This document shows, piece by piece, positions 29,421 to 39,466 of a stretch of 64,000 bases of DNA. Location: assembly GCA_977017575.1 (NCBI GenBank), contig CDRNVI010000043.1, positions 735,620 through 799,619 on the forward strand, given 5' to 3'. The position numbers and the translations under genes were made by a program. The number at the start of each line of letters is the position of its first letter. Within the stretch, counting starts at the first letter, position 1. The DNA comes from Paramoeba atlantica (lineage: Eukaryota > Discosea). Below the pieces are notes generated by a model. It did not search any database, was not told the origin of the DNA, and worked only from the letters and a program-made list of their open reading frames with translations.

Positions 29421-32400
29421 AGCTACAAGTCAAGGAAGGAGCAAAAAAAAGAATCAGTCAGAGCAAGAATGATGCCAATTGGAACGATCAGGGGGAGGTA
29501 ACAAGGGATACGTCTTGCACTCCAGTTGAGAAAAATCCAACGTCTACACCGGTGCGTCAAATAAAAGTTAAGTTCGTAAATTCAAAATCCCCAACAAAGA
29601 AGCTAACAGAAAAGAAAAGTGATGAACTAGAAGGTACAGACTCGGACAACATGGATAAAAACATCCCCGAAGCTGAAGGAGGTCTGTCGGAAGATCGAAA
29701 TCCCCAGTGCACTGACCCAAAAGATCCGAAATTTAAAGGATACAAATGGGTAGGAAACGGTTATGTTTATGACGTTTACAGTTTCGACCCATTCTCCGAT
29801 GCGCTCGACGAGGCGGACCCCACCGCAGTCTACACGCCCACCGGAACTATCACGCCGCCAGATGAGAGTACGGGCATATTCTTGACTCCAAAAACGCCAG
29901 ATGCCCCGGACATGAGGCCAGATGCCCCGGACATCGCGTTTATGACGCCTTTTGACGCGAATCAGACGAAAGAAAGGCCTAATGAGGACACGAACGCATC
30001 ACCCTTATCCAATGTTGCGTCTGCATTCCATAATAAAAATGAAGTGTTCGTAGAGGAACGTACGGACAACGGGATTGCGTCCATCGTAGGTCAGAACCCT
30101 GATCTGCAAGACTATCTGCAGGATGCAGGGGGGACAGACTCTACCGCTTCTGAGCGACAAACCAATCATTCAGCTCGATCGGTAAATTCTGTGTTCTCCT
30201 CTCCGCAACCTCACAAGTCATACGGTACGATTAGTGATGGGAACCCCGTACAATCGGAACTTCCCAGTCCTCTTCCAGCGCCTGACGAAAATTCTGGTGG
30301 TACAACTTTGTCTGAAATGGGGAATGTGTTGAACTCCGCGCTAGATAGAATTCGATTCGTAGAGAATGCGAATTCGGCAGAGATGTGTGACACACTGTCG
30401 TCCCAATTCGCTACACGAGGCTTTCCTCTACAAGCAAGCGATATCCAATCGAAGTCTCAACATATCAAAAAAGGAACGCTATGTTCGGTCGCGTGGTCTT
30501 TCGGGAATCGAGATGACACCAACATCTCACTTGGGAAAGTGACCAGCGTGTATCGTAGGAAAGGTTCTTGGAAGCTGAACATACTCTACTCGGGGATCGT
30601 AGGGCATAAAGTTGGTGAGGAATTCACTGGGACACTACCGCCCCACGAAAGTGTGAGGGTTAACGGGATGATATGGCATGCTGCAGCACCCCCGTGTACA
30701 GCCTCTACGCCCATTGATCCAAACGACGGTCAATCGCAAGGGGAATACATGTTTGGGCAGTCGGCCGAGCAAAGCATGAGTAACTCGAAGGAAGGTTGGA
30801 AGTCAAAGGACTTGGATTACGTGCCCATTCCAACATCTCGCGTCATAAAACCGGAAATGATATCCGCTGTAATCGCGTCTTACCGAGAAATAATGCGTGA
30901 ATACATCAACAGTACTTATCCACAAAGGCACAAAATCTGGCACGAAGTTCTCTCAGCGATGAAATATTCCCTAGCAATAGTGCGTCAAGCCTCCAATCGC
31001 CGAAGACGCCGCCGCCCATTCGAAGCCGACAGCGAAACATCTGGCGATCATCCAACCAAGTCTGATGAGCACGAAGCGGATAAAAGAGCAATAAAAAAGG
31101 CAACGCGTTTAGTCATGGAAGGATGCGCGAGAAAGGCATGCAAAACTCTTGATCAGAAATTCATCCCAAACACTCTGTCGGATGATCAGATTCTAGATAG
31201 GCTGAAGGATTTACATCCGCAACACGAATACAAGTTTAACCTACCAAATGATGCGCCTCTTCTTACTGGTTTGGATTCTTCTGAGCTTCGGTCAGCAGGG
31301 ATGCGTTTAGTAAGAGGAGCTAGCCCAGGTCCGACAGGCACTACAGACAGCGTCGTGCGTCTCCTTATTGATGACCCAGTGTGCAGCCCAAACCTTTGCC
31401 ACATGCTCATGGATCTAATCAACGGTTTTCTTCCGCGAGATCTGATGAAACGTTTGGCAAGATCACGTCTAGTAGCGATTCAGAAAACAGGAGGTGGTAT
31501 CCGCCCCGTGGCCATCGGTGAGGTGCTGATGAAGCTTGCCGGCAACATTCTCGTTCAGCGATACGAATCCACGATTCAACCCCTTTTCGCACCAATGCAG
31601 CAAGGTGTGCTTTCAAAATCGGGGAGTGAGCGCATTGTACACACCTTAAATGAACGATACAGAAAAGGCGCGTGCATCTTAGCCATCGACCTAAAAAATG
31701 CGTTCAATACCCCGTCGCGGAATCTTATCGCCAAACATGTTTTTGGACTAGCTACTCTCCGACCGTTTCAAAGGTTTTTCCACGCGGAGTATGCTGAAGC
31801 TTCCGAATTACTTTTCTACGGCGCTAAGACAAACCGTTTGACCGGCATAGTGAAAAGCACTAGTGGCGTCCGTCAAGGCTCAACGCTATCCACCATTTAT
31901 TTTTGCGCTCTGTTGCAGCCAATATTAGAAAATCTTGCTGAAGAATTTCCTGGAGTTGAAATCTGCGCGTACATAGACGATATCAACCTTGTTTCCGACG
32001 ACCCGCAGCTTTTAACAAAAGCTTTCACACGCCTCCAATCCCTATTGCAAGACTGCAGCCTGATTGTTTCAACAAACAAATGCATGTGGTTTGGAGGGAC
32101 GGGGAACATTCCAATGCCGCAAGAACTCAGCAGTGCAGAGGTAAAAAAAGCAGACTGTACGATAAAGGTACTGGGTGCTTTCATCGGCGAAGAAAGTAAG
32201 GTCAGCGAAGAGCTGGTGAAATCTTTGCAAAAACATTATGAAATTTTTCGACGTCTGAAGCAGATGGGTATCAACAACACGTCGGCACAATTGTTGTCCA
32301 AATGCGTGAATGTACGTCAGAACTACCAGTTGAGAGTACACCACCCCATAGTCTCCGAAAATCTAGCTAAACTATTCGATCACGAGGTAGAAGAGGTGTT

Positions 32401-33709
32401 GAATTCGTGGTTTGGAACGCTATCTCAGGATCAGATAACTCAGTTACGTTTACCGGTTAAGAAAGGCGGGCTGGGCCTGACGGCTTGTCTCCCAATTCGG
32501 TGTGCAGCCTTTGAGTCCTCTTGGTATTCAGTTTTCGAGCGCCCAATTAATCTTTCAGCTCAAGTCGAACACCAAGGAGACCAGACGCACGCCATTTTGC
32601 AGTCCGACACCGACACCAGCGTGCCAACAGCAACAACCGACACCAGCGTTCCTATCGACGAAGATACGGCGGCGGCAGCTCTTCACACGAAAGCGTGGGA
32701 CCTTTTGTCTTCTTCGAAGTCAGACTCGGTTGCCATCTTACAAGCAGTCTCATATAAGGGCAACGCAGAATGGGTCATGTCTAATGCTAAGTTTGTTCCC
32801 TCGCGCCTTTTTTCGCTTGCTTTAATGCCGCGACTCGGAATCGCGCATCCTCTACTGCCAAAACAGTTGCTCTGCCCCGGGTGCCGGATTCTGCTAGATT
32901 CGAAAGCCATGCTCGCGCACATACCTGGCTGTTCGAAATGCCCCGGTCTCAACGCCACAGCGAAGCATAACTCTTTAGTAAATTTTCTCTACGAGTTGTG
33001 TTTAAAAGCTGGGATTCCCTGCGAAAAAGAGCCGCGTAATTTCGCAACGTTTTCGTGCACACAATGCAACGAAAAAGTGGATCCTGATTACAGACGGACG
33101 CATGGAAAAGTTTGCGGAGGCCGTTCTTTCCGCAGATCGGGTCCCGATCTTGTAGTTTTTTGGAATTCCGGCGAGATATTCTATGATTTCACCGTGATTC
33201 ACGAGTTAGCGCCCTCTAATCTCGGAACAAAATGTGGCAAACTTTTTCGCGACGCGATCAAACGTAAACAAGACACCTATGTTCGCTCGGGTTTGATATC
33301 AGAGGAAACGTTTCGGTGCGTGCCAGTGCTGTCAGGCGGGTCTCTACACGAAAATACGAAATCTCTTCTCAACGCCCTAGCAGACGCTTGTTGCCTGCCT
33401 CGAAAACAGACGCAGATGGAGTTTCAACTCTGTCTTCAAGAGTTGAATGGAGCTGTTGTATATTCGCAGCTGAGATCCTTTCTTGAGAAGGACAAACGGG
33501 GTACAGACTATGCGATATGAAGGAACAATGGCAGGAATGTGTTTCGTTTTTTTTTTTTGTTTTTGTTTTGATTTGAATAGATTGTAGGGTGTAGCGCCAA
33601 ATTTGTAGTCGGAAGTCAACGTCCATGCTTACGTCGACGACGTTAATCTCGCATATGCATCTTTCCGGCATTGTATTGCTTTATCGCTATTAAAATGTGA
33701 AGGGCACTG
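29421..33709 (+). mobile_element. RLE-2 LINE, long copy with 8-bp target duplication
   Basis: Flanked by GCACTCAG (29413-29420 and 33710-33717), inserted in the minus-strand RLE-2 above. Coding frame is open throughout. The 5' end shows no SL-like sequence and no ATG close by, so it is probably slightly 5'-truncated. The 3' UTR (33521-33709) lacks a poly(A) tail and contains a 47-bp stretch, 33615-33661, that reads VNVHAYVDDVNLAYA, i.e. an orphan RT catalytic box from some other RLE-2 copy. The fragment at 23341-23957 derives from this copy or a twin. Confidence 0.9.
29651..33520 (+). CDS. RLE-2 LINE polyprotein
   Basis: Open from the element 5' edge; the first ATG inside the element is at 29651 (MDKNIPEAEGG), giving about 1289 residues. 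Codons before 29421 belong to an antisense RLE-2 fragment and are not part of this protein. An acidic/Ser-rich N-terminus leads to a small beta-barrel-like segment (GTLCSVAWSF, LGKVTSVYRRKG, KLNILYSG, FTGTLPP; 30475-30680). RT: ASPGPTGTTDSVVR, SRLVAIQKTGGGIRPVAIGE, LAIDLKNAFNTPSRN, GVRQGSTLSTIYFCALL, catalytic CAYIDDINLVS (31963-31995). C-terminus: CPGCRILLDSKAMLAHIPGC, CTQCNEKVDPDYRRTHGKVC, and endonuclease core RSGPDLVVFWNSGEIFYDFT. No break seen after the start. Confidence 0.9.
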   Translation: MDKNIPEAEGGLSEDRNPQCTDPKDPKFKGYKWVGNGYVYDVYSFDPFSDALDEADPTAVYTPTGTITPPDESTGIFLTPKTPDAPDMRPDAPDIAFMTPFDANQTKERPNEDTNASPLSNVASAFHNKNEVFVEERTDNGIASIVGQNPDLQDYLQDAGGTDSTASERQTNHSARSVNSVFSSPQPHKSYGTISDGNPVQSELPSPLPAPDENSGGTTLSEMGNVLNSALDRIRFVENANSAEMCDTLSSQFATRGFPLQASDIQSKSQHIKKGTLCSVAWSFGNRDDTNISLGKVTSVYRRKGSWKLNILYSGIVGHKVGEEFTGTLPPHESVRVNGMIWHAAAPPCTASTPIDPNDGQSQGEYMFGQSAEQSMSNSKEGWKSKDLDYVPIPTSRVIKPEMISAVIASYREIMREYINSTYPQRHKIWHEVLSAMKYSLAIVRQASNRRRRRRPFEADSETSGDHPTKSDEHEADKRAIKKATRLVMEGCARKACKTLDQKFIPNTLSDDQILDRLKDLHPQHEYKFNLPNDAPLLTGLDSSELRSAGMRLVRGASPGPTGTTDSVVRLLIDDPVCSPNLCHMLMDLINGFLPRDLMKRLARSRLVAIQKTGGGIRPVAIGEVLMKLAGNILVQRYESTIQPLFAPMQQGVLSKSGSERIVHTLNERYRKGACILAIDLKNAFNTPSRNLIAKHVFGLATLRPFQRFFHAEYAEASELLFYGAKTNRLTGIVKSTSGVRQGSTLSTIYFCALLQPILENLAEEFPGVEICAYIDDINLVSDDPQLLTKAFTRLQSLLQDCSLIVSTNKCMWFGGTGNIPMPQELSSAEVKKADCTIKVLGAFIGEESKVSEELVKSLQKHYEIFRRLKQMGINNTSAQLLSKCVNVRQNYQLRVHHPIVSENLAKLFDHEVEEVLNSWFGTLSQDQITQLRLPVKKGGLGLTACLPIRCAAFESSWYSVFERPINLSAQVEHQGDQTHAILQSDTDTSVPTATTDTSVPIDEDTAAAALHTKAWDLLSSSKSDSVAILQAVSYKGNAEWVMSNAKFVPSRLFSLALMPRLGIAHPLLPKQLLCPGCRILLDSKAMLAHIPGCSKCPGLNATAKHNSLVNFLYELCLKAGIPCEKEPRNFATFSCTQCNEKVDPDYRRTHGKVCGGRSFRRSGPDLVVFWNSGEIFYDFTVIHELAPSNLGTKCGKLFRDAIKRKQDTYVRSGLISEETFRCVPVLSGGSLHENTKSLLNALADACCLPRKQTQMEFQLCLQELNGAVVYSQLRSFLEKDKRGTDYAI

Positions 33710-34296
33710 GCACTCAGAAGGGACTTCGTGTTGTGGTGAAGCGCCCCCCCTGACAGCATTGGAATGCATCTGAACATGTCCTCAGGAATTGTGCCGGGTC
33801 GGACGTAAGTGTCATGCTTTCGTTTGATGGCATCACGAAACAGCTTTGCACAGTTTGTACCTAGGTTCGATGCCGCTAATTCATGAATTACGGTGAAATC
33901 ATAAAAAATTTCCCCTGTATTCCAAAAAACGACAAGGTCAGGTCCTGATCTTCGAAAAGAACGACCACCGCATACCTTTTCATGCGTCCGCCGGTAATCG
34001 GAGTCCACTTTCTGGTTACACTGCGTGCACGCATATGTCGAGAAATTACGTGGTTCTTTTTCGCATGGAATGCCTGCCTTCAAACAGAGCTCGTAAAGAA
34101 AATTGACTAGCGAATTATGTTTTGTAGTTGCGTTTAAGCCTGGGCACTTCGAACACCCGGGGATGTGTGTTAAAATTGTTTGCGATTCTAGTAGCATTTT
34201 GCAACCCGGGCAGAGCAATTGCTTAGGTAGACTCGGATGAGCAATACCCAATCTCGGCATCATTGCAAGCGAGAACAAATGCGAGGGCACAAATTT

Positions 34297-35063
34297 AGTA
34301 AACGTGGCATTACAGAATCCATTACCGAATCAGTAATCCCTCGGCAACGAGATCTAAGCGATGCAATCTCATCTCACGAGTTTCATCAAGCACTCTCCCT
34401 CGCTGACCCACGTACGAGGGCTCGATGGATTTCGGAAACGGGGCACGGAGCAGCAGAATGGGCTTTTGTATTGCCGTCGAAAAAGAACGGCCACGCTTAT
34501 ACCCCAACCGAGTTTCGGACTCTGGTACGTTGGTGGCTAGGGGAGCAAATATATCCGGGTCCCCGATCTTGTCCCATGGAGAAGTGCACCCAACCGTTGG
34601 GTCCTGAGGGCGATCACGCATTGGCTTGCAAAAGTGGACATGGTATCACCTCGCGGCATAATGCCCTGGCCGCAGAATTTTCTTCTGAATGTTCTAAGGC
34701 TGGGTTCACTACCCAGAGGGAAATGAGCTTGGGAAACAAGGGGCCGGGTCATTTGCGGAGCGCTATGCTACCGAGAACAAGAGAAGACAACGGGAAGAGG
34801 CTAACACGGCTGGGTACAAGTTCGCGGCAATGGTAGTAGAGTCCTATGGCGCCTGGAGTCCCAGCGCCATGGCGGTTCTTAGGGAAATTTCAACTAGAAA
34901 GATGGCGAACTCAGGGGATACCCTCCCTAAAAGCGATGCCTTGCATCACCTCCTTTCATCTCTCAACATTACCCTCATGAGGTCGCAAGCTCGCATGCTT
35001 GTATTACGATCCCCAGCGGCGGTCCCTGACACAGTGCTCTTAGGTTACGGAAAAGAGGAGTAG
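34297..35063 (+). pseudogene. RLE-1 C-terminal segment lacking endonuclease core
   Basis: Last coding piece of the plus-strand RLE-1 copy: IPRQRDLSDAISSHEF, ARWISETGHGAAEWAF, TEFRTLVRWWLG, Cys/His motif CPMEKCTQPLGPEGDHALAC, then a jump from NKGPG directly to SFAERYATENK. The intervening residues, which hold the PGDVFL...DFAVTH nuclease core in other copies, are gone, together with the frame. The end (MVVESYGAWSPSAMAVLREI ... GYGKEE) is conserved up to the stop at 35063. Confidence 0.9.
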
Positions 35064-35289
35064 GAGCTCAGTAGGAAAGTGAAGGAGTCGGTGTCAAGGG
35101 AGGAGGCCTCGTTTCCATTTGCTGGTTTTCTCGGGTGGTTTCTTTTTGGGGCTTTGGGTATTCGTTTTTTGGGGAAGGTTTTTTTTGGGGGTGGGAACGG
35201 GTTCTTATTTGCTGTTTTTTGGGCCGTTTGCTCGGTTGAACATTCTTTTACTTTTCGTACAGTTGCTGGGTTCCTGAAATACTAAATAT
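35064..35289 (+). other. RLE-1 3' UTR, G/T-rich
   Basis: Follows the RLE-1 stop codon. It is strikingly G/T-rich (GGGTGGTTTC, TTTTTTGGGGAAGG, TTTTTTTGGGGGTGGG) and carries no gene. It gives way near 35290 to the minus-strand RLE-3 3' end. Confidence 0.6.
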
Positions 35290-35910
35290 CCACTTGCAAA
35301 GGAGGTAGGGGACTGGATATAGGGTTTGTGAAACCTATGACGAACGTTAACGCTCTTGGATATATTACCCAATACATGAACCATGAAGGTCCATTGGGGG
35401 GGGTATATGATTTGTAAATGTACTACAAAAAGATCGAGCTGAATATATGTTGGACCACATAAAACAGCATAAAACAGCATGGATGACACTTGTCCCCTCG
35501 AAACCAGCAAAGCCTCAAAGTAAAAAAGAACAGTTCCCGGATCAATTATTGTATACGCGCCAATTGTTGTCAAACGTGATGAAGAATCAATGCAGAAGTA
35601 GCAGTATCTAATATATTCGAAAGGACCTAATATATTCGAAGGCAACTAATCAATACTTATTTGTACGGAGATATACGTGTGGTAGTGAACTCTTTTAGAG
35701 TCGTAAACTCCCAATCCACTTTTCATCGGTGATGTAATCTCGGAGTTGAGACACTACCGTGTAAGCCGATAGCTTTTCAAGTTCCAGCTGAAAAGCCTCA
35801 CGCACGTTTTCATATTTTCGATTCGCGCGCTGAGCCAACGCCTTTAATAGTTGTTTTGTGTCGTTGTGCAACACACCACAATCTGAGGCGGCGATGCTGG
35901 GGGGTCCTCT
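35290..35910 (-). pseudogene. RLE-3 3'-end fragment with long 3' UTR
   Basis: Last 70 or so codons of an RLE-3 LINE (CGVLHNDTKQLLKALAQRAN, LEKLSAYTVVSQLRDYI, stop at 35695), closely matching the end of the protein at 10298-13837. It is followed by about 400 bp of 3' UTR that includes a version of the C-tract module (ATCATATACCCCCCCCCAAT near 35391-35415). 5'-truncated just before 35910. Confidence 0.85.
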
Positions 35911-36103
35911 TGAAATCAACTGTGAGTATAGTGTATCCGTAGAACTCCTGCATCCCTGATGTCATCAGGTAGATTTCTTCGTATTTCTTTTGTTAATGAA
36001 TGAACACTATTGTGGTATTCTTGATTTATCGTGTATTCAAAATTCACCGTTAAAGATTTCCTATTTTTTTTAACGCACCTCGCTAACGGCATTCAACTGG
36101 TAT
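35911..36103. other. Unassigned linker with a 24-bp RLE-2 match
   Basis: Mostly A/T-rich sequence. CTGCATCCCTGATGTCATCA followed by GGTA (about 35951-35973) also occurs at about 27664-27687 in RLE-2, so part of this stretch is a scrap of RLE-2. No gene is seen. Confidence 0.6.
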
Positions 36104-36470
36104 TCACAGGGCCGTTTCATCTCCATCGACCGGTGCCAAGTATTTCCTAAATTGAGACATTGCGACCGAACCATTCAGTTCTTGCAATTGCAAAGCGAAA
36201 TCCTGGTGAATCTTATCGCGTGCCAGTCCACATGCATCTGCAAGAGCAGACAATAATTCCTTGGTGTTTGGATGCATGGCGCCTCCAGAAAGCATGGGAA
36301 TGCACAAAAACTGCTGTTTCGGAATTAAGCTCGACACGACGTACCGGTTAATCTTACGCTTGATAGCGTCTCGCATGAGAATTGCGCCTCTGCGTTTGAT
36401 GTTGGATTGTGAAAGCTCGTGTATGACGGTAAAATCATAAAAGATGTCCCCGCTTGTTTCTTTGCTTGTT
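36104..36470 (-). pseudogene. RLE-2 3'-end fragment
   Basis: About 120 codons of an RLE-2 C-terminus: GDIFYDFTVIHELSQSNIKR at its 5' break, then MRDAIKRKINRYVVSS, LCIPMLSGGAMHPNTKELLS, LQLQELNGSVAMSQFRKYL and a stop at 36104. Only the second half of the endonuclease core is kept. Strongly 5'-truncated. Confidence 0.88.
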
Positions 36471-36504
36471 TCTATTCTGAGCCCAACTTTAAAAAAAAAA
36501 ATGT

Positions 36505-36640
36505 GAAATTGCTAATTTGATTGCTTGTTTACAAATCATATACCCCCCCCAATGGACCTACTTGGTTCGTCTACTGAGTAAAAATATAGAGGCAATGCCG
36601 CGTTTTATACTTCTCCCCCCCTATTTATTGCAAAAAAAGT
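36505..36640 (+). other. RLE 3'-UTR module (C-tract/AATGGACCT)
   Basis: Plus-strand stretch matching the extreme 3' end of the RLE-1 LINE at 44212-44340 (minus): GCTAATTTGATTGCTTGTTT, ATCATATAC plus a C run, AATGGACCTAC, GGTTCGTCTACTG, ATATAGAGGCAATGCCGCG, CTTCTCCCCCC, TATTGCAAAAAA. It ends in A-rich sequence. It is probably the displaced 3' terminus of the plus-strand RLE-1 copy that starts at 25516, which would give that element a single continuous orientation. No coding. Confidence 0.75.
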
Positions 36641-36654
36641 TAAAAAAAAACAGT

Positions 36655-39239
36655 TTCGTCGAAAGTCGGGCGACAGCCATAAGAGCGCCAATGCCAAGGA
36701 AAATGTATTTTTATCCAAAGAGGAGGTAAAGGAGATCGAAGTTGACCGCCGCTCAATACGCAACGCTCTCCATGCAGCTCGTGCAGGAAATTTAAGTAAA
36801 GCAACCAGAGTCCTGGACAACGTTTATGTAGACTCCCAACTCAGCGTGGACGAAAAAGTGCGAAAATTGAAAGACCTTCATCCCACAGGTGATCCACCAC
36901 CTGCGTCATCAGTAGAATACCCACGGGCTGGCGTAATCGAGATGGACGAGGTTCGCTCAGCGGTAAACAAACTCGCGCATGGAGCAGCCCCAGGCCCGAC
37001 GGGATTGAGCGAAAACATCCTCCGCTTACTGGCTGATGACGTGGTATGTTGTTCAGGTTTGTGCCACATGATTAGAGATGTCATCAACGGAGAAATAAGC
37101 ACATCAGTTCGCAACCGTCTGACACGTTGTAGAATCATCGCCTTAGCAAAGCCGAATAACGGGGTAAGACCGATAGCGATGGGTGACACAATGCTCAAAA
37201 TAAGTGGCTCAATCCTGCTACAACGTCATGAAGACTCGTTGAAAAGGTTCTTCCACCCTATGCAACGTGGTGTCTTAGAAAAAAATGCATGTGAAGGAAT
37301 CGTTCACGAGCTTCTTGATGACTACAGCAACGGACACACTATTCTTTCGGTAGATTACACCAACGCATATAACACTGCACAGCGCTCAGCAATTGCTCAA
37401 TCCCTGCAGGCGCACAAAGTTTTCAAGCCGTTTATGCGCATGTTTTATTGCGAATACGGAAATCCCTCGGACCTGCTCTTCTTTGCCAACAATCGACTAC
37501 ATTCTATACTTCAGAGCACTTCCGGAGTGCGGCAAGGCTCAGCTCTTTCCTCTCTGTACTTTTGTTCACTAATACAAGGTGCGTTGGTGGAAGTCTCTGA
37601 TCTTTTTCCAGAAGTGAAAATTAGAGCATACATGGATGACGTTACATTGTCCTCAAAAAATCGCATCTCACTGGAAAAAGTCGAAGATTGGAAAAAATCG
37701 CATCCCACGTGCAAAATGATGAATATGTGTGATATGAAGACTGTACCACTGGAAGCCGCGTTCTTACATCTCAGAGAGCTATCCACTGACCTTGGCCTGC
37801 ACATAAATTATTCAAAATCAGAATGGTTCAACGCTGAGAGCAGCAAGAATCGGAACAGTCATCCTGATGCTCTTCGCTCCCTAGGCGTCACCCATTCTGA
37901 CAAGACAATCAAAATCCTTGGAGCCTACATCGGGGATCACCAAGAGGTCAGCTCACTTCTGGTCAAAAAACTAAAGAAGCACCAATGCCTGTTCCGTAGG
38001 CTTCGTCGAATGGGGCCCAGCAACATTTCACTGGCTGTACTGCAACGCTGTGCGCTCCCACGTCATGATTATCACCTGCGTGTACACCGTCCAGAAGACT
38101 CGCTTCTTATGGCCCAAAAATTTGATGAACAAGTTAATGATATTGTGTCGCACTGGTTCTTTGCTGATTCTATCTCTATCAAGCTATCGTCACTTCCACA
38201 ACACCTAGGAGGACTTGGTTTGACACCGTCAACATTAAAACATCGTTTCTTTTTCGACACCGCGCGCAAATCGATTGATGAGCGAACACTATCCAATAAA
38301 GCTCCGGTAGTTTTGCGCAAGTCGAAAGGAGGCATTCCCGATGATAATGGAAGCTCAAGCCGTACAGCCAAGCATCAGACAGCCAGAATTCAAGCATCAA
38401 AAGCTATGAAGACGGAACAAAAACTATTAGCCACCGAGTTACGTAAGGACAGCAGAATAGACTCCATACTAAAACGCACAACGACTGCCTTTCGACATCT
38501 TCCTTCAACTAGCGGATACGTTAATCCTTACCTTTTCAGATACGCTATCATGTTTAGATTAGGCATCAAACCGCCTTCGTTGCCGGATCAAGTGAGTTGC
38601 CCTGGATGCGCTGCTCAGATAAAATCAGAGGAAATCCTTCACCACATTGTGGGTTGTACAAAGTGTTCTGGAATGAACGCTACACGAAAACACTCATCTC
38701 TAGTGCGCTTTCTAGCCGAACTTTGCTCAAAAGCAGGCCTCCAGTCCGTCATAGAACCTCGCACTTATTCATCCTTCTATTGTACCAAGTGCAAGGCACA
38801 CGTCTCCGCTGATGCGATTGATAACCATCCGTGCCGCGCACGAAGAATAAGGTCAGGCCCCGACCTCGGAATTATGTGGCCCCATATGGGTGAAGTACTT
38901 TACGACCTCACAGTTGTCCACACCGGTAGCCCAAGCTATCGAAAAATGACAGAAGCTCAGCTCCTGCAAAATGCTATTGAGAGAAAGCAGAAGAAATACG
39001 TTGAGAAGGGGGGGATTGATGAAGACTTTTTTCGCTGCATCTCCATGACAGAAGGCGGTTTCTTACACAGCCATACGAAAAATCTCCTTTCCTGTCTAGC
39101 AAAGAAAGCCGAACTTAAAGTCCCTGAAGTACTAGAAGCTTTTCAACTTGAGATTGAAAAGCTTAATGCATATACAATAGTTGCGCAACTGCGCGATTAT
39201 CTACCCCGAGCATCGTGGCTGGGTTCACTGCAATCGTAA
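36655..39239 (+). pseudogene. RLE-3 LINE, 5'-truncated, long open frame
   Basis: Open for about 860 codons; the first ATG is at 36846 but homology starts earlier (VDRRSIRNALHAARAGNLSK). Motifs: AAPGPTGLSENILRLL, CRIIALAKPNNGVRPIAMGD, VDYTNAYNTAQRS, GVRQGSALSSLYF, catalytic RAYMDDVTLSS, LPQHLGGLGLTPSTLK, CPGCAAQIKSEEILHHIVGC, CTKCKAHVSADAIDNHPC, RSGPDLGIMWPHMGEVLYDL. The N-terminal third is missing, so the copy is dead on arrival. A 78-bp in-frame insert lies just after the catalytic box (37677-37754), flanked by CACTGGAA. Protein similarity to 10298-13837 is moderate, so they are different subfamilies. Confidence 0.88.
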
Positions 39240-39466
39240 AGAATCCGTAAAGATTACGAATTGGTTACGAATTTTCATTAACTGAAAGAAGAAATGATGT
39301 TTTATCTTATTATATTAAAGTTTAAACGTATGCGTCTGGCATACTCCAAATTCCTACAAATGCACCACAAATATTTCCATTTACAATATCATCATTTATC
39401 GGTATTTTAATGGAGGTCACCGCTTCGAAGGCAAACCACTTTTTTCTTAAGACCACTTTTTGTATT
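39240..39466 (+). other. RLE-3 3' UTR ending in one 18-bp unit
   Basis: A/T-rich 3' UTR of the preceding RLE-3 copy. Its last 18 bases (39449-39466) are AAGACCACTTTTTGTATT, identical to the repeat unit that ends the RLE-2 LINE at 17130-17177. Directly after it begins minus-strand RLE-2 debris, so the unit marks the element's 3' end. Confidence 0.8.

Larger units (their letters stand above)
29034..34296 (-). mobile_element. RLE-2 LINE, 5'-truncated outer copy
   Basis: A short (about 1 kb of its own sequence) minus-strand RLE-2 copy flanked by AGTAAA (29028-29033 and 34297-34302). It starts at KFVPSHLFSLAMMPRL, carries CPGCKMLLESQTILTHIPGC and endonuclease core RSGPDLVVFWNTGEIFYDFT, and is opened near codon SLLSA by a plus-strand RLE-2 (29421-33709). 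Its remaining C-terminus (LQELNGAVVHSQLRSFLEKD) lies at 29420-29275 and its 3' end is A-rich (29034-29045, plus-strand T). The 3' UTR includes TCTCCCCCCTTATTAA, shared with RLE-1 at 44215. Confidence 0.88.
25516..35063 (+). mobile_element. RLE-1 LINE, 5'-truncated, opened by nested insertions
   Basis: One plus-strand RLE-1 copy whose coding pieces are 25516-25611, 25926-26118, 27904-29033 and 34297-35063. The gaps are explained by a SINE-like unit (25612-25925, 9-bp duplication GGCACACAA), an RLE-2 copy (26119-27903, 7-bp TATCAGT) and an RLE-2 copy (29034-34296, 6-bp AGTAAA) itself holding another RLE-2. It starts abruptly at HRGSSGGA next to CAT triplets. A deletion inside 34297-35063 removes the endonuclease core. 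Its 3' terminus may be the module at 36505-36640, pushed away by further fragments. Confidence 0.88.
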
